A stretch of DNA of 64,000 bases from Burkholderiaceae bacterium (GTDB lineage: Bacteria > Pseudomonadota > Gammaproteobacteria > Burkholderiales > Burkholderiaceae_C). The notes under the pieces were generated by a model that searched no databases, had not been told where the DNA came from, and saw only the letters and a list, made by a program, of their open reading frames with translations. The position numbers were made by a program, and so were the translations under genes. Below are positions 60,047-64,000 of this stretch, piece by piece; within the stretch, counting starts at the first letter, position 1; every line of letters begins with the position of its first letter. The stretch lies in assembly GCA_018780645.1 (NCBI GenBank), contig JADMJJ010000011.1, forward strand, positions 1 through 64,000, written 5' to 3'.

Positions 60047-61303
60047 ATGTCTGAAGCTGAAAACCCGGTGAGCAAGCGTGCCCCGATTCATGCCGCCATG
60101 CAGCAGTTCCCTGTCGAGCAGGGCGAGCTGGTGATAGGCGGCGAACGCCTGTCGCTGTTGGCCGCGCGCGTGGGGCAGACTCCGTTCTATGCCTATGACC
60201 GTTCACTGCTAAGGCAGCGCGTTGGCGAGCTGCGCCTGGCACTGCCTGCCGGCATCAAGTTGCACTATGCGATGAAGGCCAACCCGATGCCCGCCGTGGT
60301 GGGCCTGATGGCAGGCCTGGTTGACGGCATCGACGTGGCCTCGTCGGGTGAGTTGAAGGTTGCGCTGGATGCCGGTGCCGATGCGCGCGAGATCAGCTTC
60401 GCCGGACCGGGCAAGCGCGAGGCGGAACTGCGCCAGGCCGTGGCCTCGCGTGTGCTCATCAATGTGGAGTCGTTTCGAGAGCTGACCCTGCTGCAGCGAA
60501 TATCCGATGCGCTGGGACTGCCGGCGCGCGTGGCCGTGCGCGTCAACCCCGACTTCGAGCTCAAAGGTTCGGGCATGAAGATGGGCGGAGGCCCCAAGCA
60601 GTTCGGCGTTGATGCCGAGCAACTGCCTGACTTGCTGGTCCAGTTGGCGCGCAGCGGCCTTGCATTTGAAGGGTTCCATCTCTTTGCCGGCTCACAGAAC
60701 CTGCGCCCCGAGTCGATTTGCGAGGCGCAGCTCAAGTCGTATGAACTGGCGCTTCGCCTGGCCGAGTTCGCGCCAATGCCGGTCAAGTTCCTGAATCTGG
60801 GCGGCGGCTTCGGCATTCCCTACTTCCCGGGCGAGACCCGGCTGGACCTGCGGCCTATTGCCGACAATCTCGCTCGACTGCTGGACCGCGCCCGGTCCGA
60901 ACTGCCCCAGGCCGAGCTGGTGATCGAGCTGGGCCGCTATCTGGTGGGTGAGGCCGGCGTCTACGTGACCCGCATCGTGGACCGCAAGGTGTCGCGTGGG
61001 CAGGTGTACCTGGTCACCGATGGAGGCTTGAATCACCATCTGTCCGCTTCCGGAAATTTCGGCCAGGTGATACGCAAGAACTACCCCGTCACGATAGGCA
61101 ACCGCGCCGGCCAGGTCGAACGCGAGCAGGCGTCTGTCGTCGGCCCGCTGTGCACACCGCTGGACCTCCTTGCTGACCGCATGGAGCTTCCCGTGGCCCA
61201 GGAGGGCGACCTGGCGGTGATCTTCCAGTCTGGGGCCTATGGCGCTAGTGCCAGCCCGCAGGCCTTCCTGGGCCATGGGCCCTGCGTGGAAGTTCTGGTC
61301 TAG
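60047..61303 (+). CDS. Exosortase A-associated PLP-dependent decarboxylase
   Basis: The 418-residue group IV decarboxylase resembles diaminopimelate/ornithine decarboxylases. The PLP lysine is Lys77 in HYAMKANP. EISFAGPGKRE, FHLFAGSQN and LNLGGGFGIPYF are cofactor-pocket segments, and the C-terminal VVGPLCTPLDLLA holds the Cys of the second-subunit site. CCGAGG precedes ATG 60047. It matches the TIGR03099-type family. The substrate is probably an amino acid or amino-acyl compound; whether decarboxylation happens before or after loading on the carrier is unknown. Confidence 0.92.
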   Translation: MSEAENPVSKRAPIHAAMQQFPVEQGELVIGGERLSLLAARVGQTPFYAYDRSLLRQRVGELRLALPAGIKLHYAMKANPMPAVVGLMAGLVDGIDVASSGELKVALDAGADAREISFAGPGKREAELRQAVASRVLINVESFRELTLLQRISDALGLPARVAVRVNPDFELKGSGMKMGGGPKQFGVDAEQLPDLLVQLARSGLAFEGFHLFAGSQNLRPESICEAQLKSYELALRLAEFAPMPVKFLNLGGGFGIPYFPGETRLDLRPIADNLARLLDRARSELPQAELVIELGRYLVGEAGVYVTRIVDRKVSRGQVYLVTDGGLNHHLSASGNFGQVIRKNYPVTIGNRAGQVEREQASVVGPLCTPLDLLADRMELPVAQEGDLAVIFQSGAYGASASPQAFLGHGPCVEVLV

Positions 61304-61339
61304 CCATGTTCAGCATTGAAGCCGGGAGGGGGCAGGTCT

Positions 61340-62287
61340 ATGAGTCTTGAACTACAGGGCGGGCGGCCCGCTATCAGCGTCGTGGCGACGATGTACCGCT
61401 CGCGACGCTTTCTGGAGCGCTTTCTCGCCGAATGCCTGCAGGCGATGGAAGCGGTCGGGTGCCGCGAGTTTGAACTGCTGCTGGTCAACGACGGGTCACC
61501 TGACGACTCGCTCGACTATGCGATCAGCCGCCGCAAGGACATTTCGCAGCTGGTGGTGGTCGACCTGTCGCGCAACTTCGGGCATCACTACGCCATGCAG
61601 GCGGGCTTGCGCATTGCGCGAGGCGAACTGGTGTTCCTGATCGACTGTGACCTCGAGGTGTCGCCACTGATGCTGCCTCAGTTCAAAGACAAGCTGGAGC
61701 AATCGGGCTCGGACATGGTCTACGGCTACCAGGAGGCGCGCAAAGGCGGCTTGTTCGAGCGGGCCAGCGGCGGCTTCTTCTATACCGCGTTCAATCTGCT
61801 CAGCGATATCAAGATTCCGGAGAACATTGCCACCGAGCGCATCATGACCCGCCGCTATGTGGAGGCCCTGCTGCAACTGGGCGACCGCAATCTGTTTCTT
61901 GGCGGCATGATGAGCTGGACAGGATTTCAGCAGCTGGGACTGCCGTTGAAGAAATCGCAGCGCGAAGGCAAGAGTTCATACACCCTGCTGCGCCGCATCA
62001 ATTTGATGGTCAACGCTGTCAGCTCATTTTCCGCGCAACCGCTGGTATGGCTGTTCAATATCGGCCTGACGATCACCACCTTCAGCTTTCTGTATGCCTT
62101 CTATCTGTTGGTGCGCAAGGTCCTGTTCGACGACGCGCTGCTGGGCTTCACCTCGGTGATGGCGCTGACCACGCTGAGCCTGGGCATCATGACGACCGGC
62201 CTGGGCATCATCGGCATCTACCTTGGCAAGGTGTTCACTCAGGTGCAGAACCGGCCGACTTACATCGTCAAGGACATCCACAGGTAG
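61340..62287 (+). CDS. Family 2 glycosyltransferase with C-terminal membrane helices (DPM/GtrB-like)
   Basis: The 315-residue enzyme has a GT-A domain with SVVATMYRSRRFLERFL, the nucleotide-binding LLLVNDGSPDDS and the catalytic DCDLEV region, then two membrane helices (LFNIGLTITTFSFLYAFYLLV and LTTLSLGIMTTGLGIIGIYLG). This is the design of polyprenyl-phosphate glycosyltransferases that make lipid-linked sugar donors. GGGAGGGGG precedes ATG 61340. It may supply a modified sugar for polysaccharide decoration. It follows the decarboxylase after 36 bp. Confidence 0.88.
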   Translation: MSLELQGGRPAISVVATMYRSRRFLERFLAECLQAMEAVGCREFELLLVNDGSPDDSLDYAISRRKDISQLVVVDLSRNFGHHYAMQAGLRIARGELVFLIDCDLEVSPLMLPQFKDKLEQSGSDMVYGYQEARKGGLFERASGGFFYTAFNLLSDIKIPENIATERIMTRRYVEALLQLGDRNLFLGGMMSWTGFQQLGLPLKKSQREGKSSYTLLRRINLMVNAVSSFSAQPLVWLFNIGLTITTFSFLYAFYLLVRKVLFDDALLGFTSVMALTTLSLGIMTTGLGIIGIYLGKVFTQVQNRPTYIVKDIHR

Positions 62288-62295
62288 AAAGCAAG

Positions 62296-63051
62296 ATGAC
62301 AGCCATCGCTTCGCTGGACAGCCACAAGAGTTCCTACACGGCTGACTTCCAGTTCTATGAGGAAAACCGCATGGTCCACGCGGCCTATGGGGCGAAGATT
62401 GCCGAGCACATCGACGCCTCAAGCGCGGGCGCGGTGCTCAGCTTGGGCATCGGCCACACCGAGGTGGCCAGGGCAATCTTGTCGCGGCTCGGTACCGGAC
62501 GCTTTTCACGCTATGTCGTCGTCGATGCGGCGCCGCAGATCATCGAGGACTTTCGCGCCAGCATCACGCCGCTGCCTGTCGGCCTGGAACTGGTCGAGGC
62601 ATATTTCGAAGACTACGACAGCGCTTCGCGCTTCGACCTGATCGAAGCCGGCTTCATCCTGGAGCATGTCGATGACCCCGGCCTGGTCCTGCGCCGTTTG
62701 CAGCAACTGCTGGCGCCGGACGGGCGTATCTTCATCGCCGTGCCGAATGCGCGTTCGCTGCACCGACTGATCGGCCATCTGTCCGGCTTCCTGCCCGACA
62801 TGCACAAGCTCAGTCCGGCCGACCTGGCGCTGGGGCACAAGCGGTATTTCGATCTGGCCAGCCTGCGCAGCCTGGTGCAGGACTGCGGCTACCGTGTCAT
62901 CAAGGCCGAGGGCATGCTGCTCAAGCCGTTCACGACGACGCAGCTGAACGCGCTGAATCTGGCGCCGGCGGTCTGGCAGGCCTTGCTGCAGGTGTCGGCC
63001 GACTATCCGGAGATATCGAACTCGATCTATCTCGAGGTCGCCGCTTCATGA
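62296..63051 (+). CDS. SAM-dependent methyltransferase (class I)
   Basis: The 251-residue protein has motif I in AVLSLGIGHTEVA, an acidic residue after the next strand (YVVVDAAPQI), FDLIEAGFILEHVDDPG and LAPDGRIFIAVPNARSLHRLIG. These are the hallmarks of class I methyltransferases acting on sugars or small molecules. It starts 8 bp after the glycosyltransferase gene, and its stop overlaps the ATP-grasp start (ATGA). The methyl acceptor is unknown. Confidence 0.85.
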   Translation: MTAIASLDSHKSSYTADFQFYEENRMVHAAYGAKIAEHIDASSAGAVLSLGIGHTEVARAILSRLGTGRFSRYVVVDAAPQIIEDFRASITPLPVGLELVEAYFEDYDSASRFDLIEAGFILEHVDDPGLVLRRLQQLLAPDGRIFIAVPNARSLHRLIGHLSGFLPDMHKLSPADLALGHKRYFDLASLRSLVQDCGYRVIKAEGMLLKPFTTTQLNALNLAPAVWQALLQVSADYPEISNSIYLEVAAS

Positions 63052-64000
63052 AAAGGCAGGCCACCGCCTTGATCGTTTCCGGCGGCGGTTTCCAGGGACT
63101 GTCGCTGGTCAAGGCCTTGCGCGCGCTGCCTGGGGTCAGGGTGCTGGTCGCCGATTGCTACGACGAGAATGTGTCGCGCTACTTCGCCGACGCCTTCTTC
63201 GTCGCGCCGATGCTTGGCGAGACGCAGGCGTTCAGCGCCTTCATACTGGAGCTCTGCGCCCGCGAGGAGGTCAGCGACGTGTTCGCCTCGACCTCGCTGG
63301 AGCTGGCCGCGCTCGATGCGCTCCGGGCGCGCCTCGACGAGTCAGGCGTGACCTTGCATGTCTCGTCCCCGGCCGTGCTGGCGCTGGGCGCCGACAAGCT
63401 GCTGTTCTACCGCTGGCTGGTCGGCCAGGGCCTGGCGGCCTTGCCGTTCTATGCCGACAGTGCCGAGGCGTCGGCGGGTCAGGCCTTGCTCGGCAAGCCG
63501 CGCGGCACCTGGGGCGGGCGCGGCCAGGTCCGCTTGCAGGCCGGCCAGGACATCGGGACGGTCGGGTTGAAGGACGGCTCGGCCTATGTCTGGCAGAGCT
63601 ATCTGCCCGAGTTCGACGAGTATTCGGTCGACTTCGCCATTGACGCGCAGGGCAAGGTCTCGCCGCTCGGGCTGCGCCGTCGCGTGCGCACGCTCGGCGG
63701 CTTCGCGATCCTGTGCGAGCCGGGCGCGCCGGACTTCGTCGCGCAGCAGGCGCAGCGCTGTGTCGCGGCGCTGGCCGCCGCCGGCGCGCGCGGGCCGCTG
63801 AACCTGCAATTGCTGAGCGTGGGCAACGAGGCCTGGGTGTCGGATTTCAACCCGCGCGCTGGCACGTCGATGCCGCTGAGCCTGGTGCTGGGCTTCAACC
63901 CGCTGGCCTTTCTGCTCGGCCAGGCAGGTGCGGCGCCCGCAGTTGCCGATCCGCCACGACCCACGCTGCGCACGTTGCGCATCCTGGACGAGCGCGTGAT
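63048..64000 (+). CDS. ATP-grasp domain protein, cut off by the window end
   Basis: The frame is open from ATG 63048 to the window edge: 317 complete codons. The N-terminal pre-ATP-grasp fold starts with ALIVSGGGFQGLSLVKAL. LGKPRGTWGGRGQVRL corresponds to the ATP-binding lysine and glycine loop, and WVSDFNPRAGTSMPLSL to the metal-binding end of the active site. ATP-grasp enzymes join a carboxylate to an amine or thiol through an acyl-phosphate. Coupling with the methyltransferase (ATGA) and proximity to the ligase, decarboxylase and glycosyltransferase suggest that it attaches an amino compound to a sugar or peptide. The C terminus is not in this window. Confidence 0.8.
   Translation, partial: MKRQATALIVSGGGFQGLSLVKALRALPGVRVLVADCYDENVSRYFADAFFVAPMLGETQAFSAFILELCAREEVSDVFASTSLELAALDALRARLDESGVTLHVSSPAVLALGADKLLFYRWLVGQGLAALPFYADSAEASAGQALLGKPRGTWGGRGQVRLQAGQDIGTVGLKDGSAYVWQSYLPEFDEYSVDFAIDAQGKVSPLGLRRRVRTLGGFAILCEPGAPDFVAQQAQRCVAALAAAGARGPLNLQLLSVGNEAWVSDFNPRAGTSMPLSLVLGFNPLAFLLGQAGAAPAVADPPRPTLRTLRILDERV

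Overview
The window reads as a chromosomal segment of a GC-rich betaproteobacterium, most likely of the order Burkholderiales. This rests on the gene set: a complete exosortase A (XrtA)/PEP-CTERM exopolysaccharide locus with the PrsK/PrsR/PrsT regulators and an HprK-related (HPr-rel-A) cassette, an arrangement I know from floc- and biofilm-forming betaproteobacteria. Family names come from recognising motifs in the translated sequence; no search was run. I see no rRNA, tRNA, CRISPR array, phage or insertion sequence.

Layout. (1) 1-593 is a leader with no convincing gene. (2) 594-8326 (+) encodes a polyprenyl-phosphate sugar transferase, the histidine kinase PrsK, the sigma-54-type regulator PrsR and the TPR lipoprotein PrsT. 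(3) 8427-13999 (+) encodes a FeeM-like N-acyltransferase fused to a PilZ domain, a secreted trypsin-like protease, a Tat-exported Cys-rich protein, and the HPr-rel-A trio (PqqD-like protein, HprK-like kinase, nucleotidyltransferase). (4) 13990-17354 (-) encodes a low-molecular-weight tyrosine phosphatase, one PEP-CTERM protein behind a near-consensus sigma-54 promoter, and a VAO-type flavoprotein. (5) 17559-42439 (+) is an almost gapless 25-kb run: export lipoprotein, Wzz-like protein, tyrosine kinase, outer-membrane protein, ATPase, deacetylase, FemAB protein, exosortase A fused to EpsI, two nucleotide-sugar dehydrogenases, four glycosyltransferases, two Asn-synthase-like amidotransferases, a transglutaminase-like membrane protein, an O-ligase/polymerase, a methyltransferase and a second deacetylase. 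(6) 42415-44217 (-) is a third Asn-synthase-like protein lacking the glutaminase cysteine. (7) 44360-48305 (+) encodes a PL14-like lyase, a DegT-like protein and a CelD-like acetyltransferase. (8) 48325-58054 (-) encodes a beta-helix (PL6-like) protein, a Wzx flippase, an SGNH esterase, an acyltransferase, a double CelD-like protein, a TPR protein, two alpha/beta hydrolases and an acyl carrier protein. (9) 58391-64000 (+) encodes an acyl-CoA ligase, a PLP decarboxylase, a family 2 glycosyltransferase, a methyltransferase and an ATP-grasp protein cut by the window edge.

How it fits together (inference). The locus probably builds, polymerises, exports and trims an acidic, amidated and acylated polysaccharide, and anchors PEP-CTERM proteins through XrtA. 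PrsK/PrsR would switch on PEP-CTERM genes with RpoN, and the sigma-54 promoter found here supports that. The carrier protein, ligase, decarboxylase and two hydrolases at the right end look like a small dedicated pathway whose product is unknown to me; with the HPr-rel-A cassette and the acyltransferase-PilZ fusion they are the least understood parts of the window.
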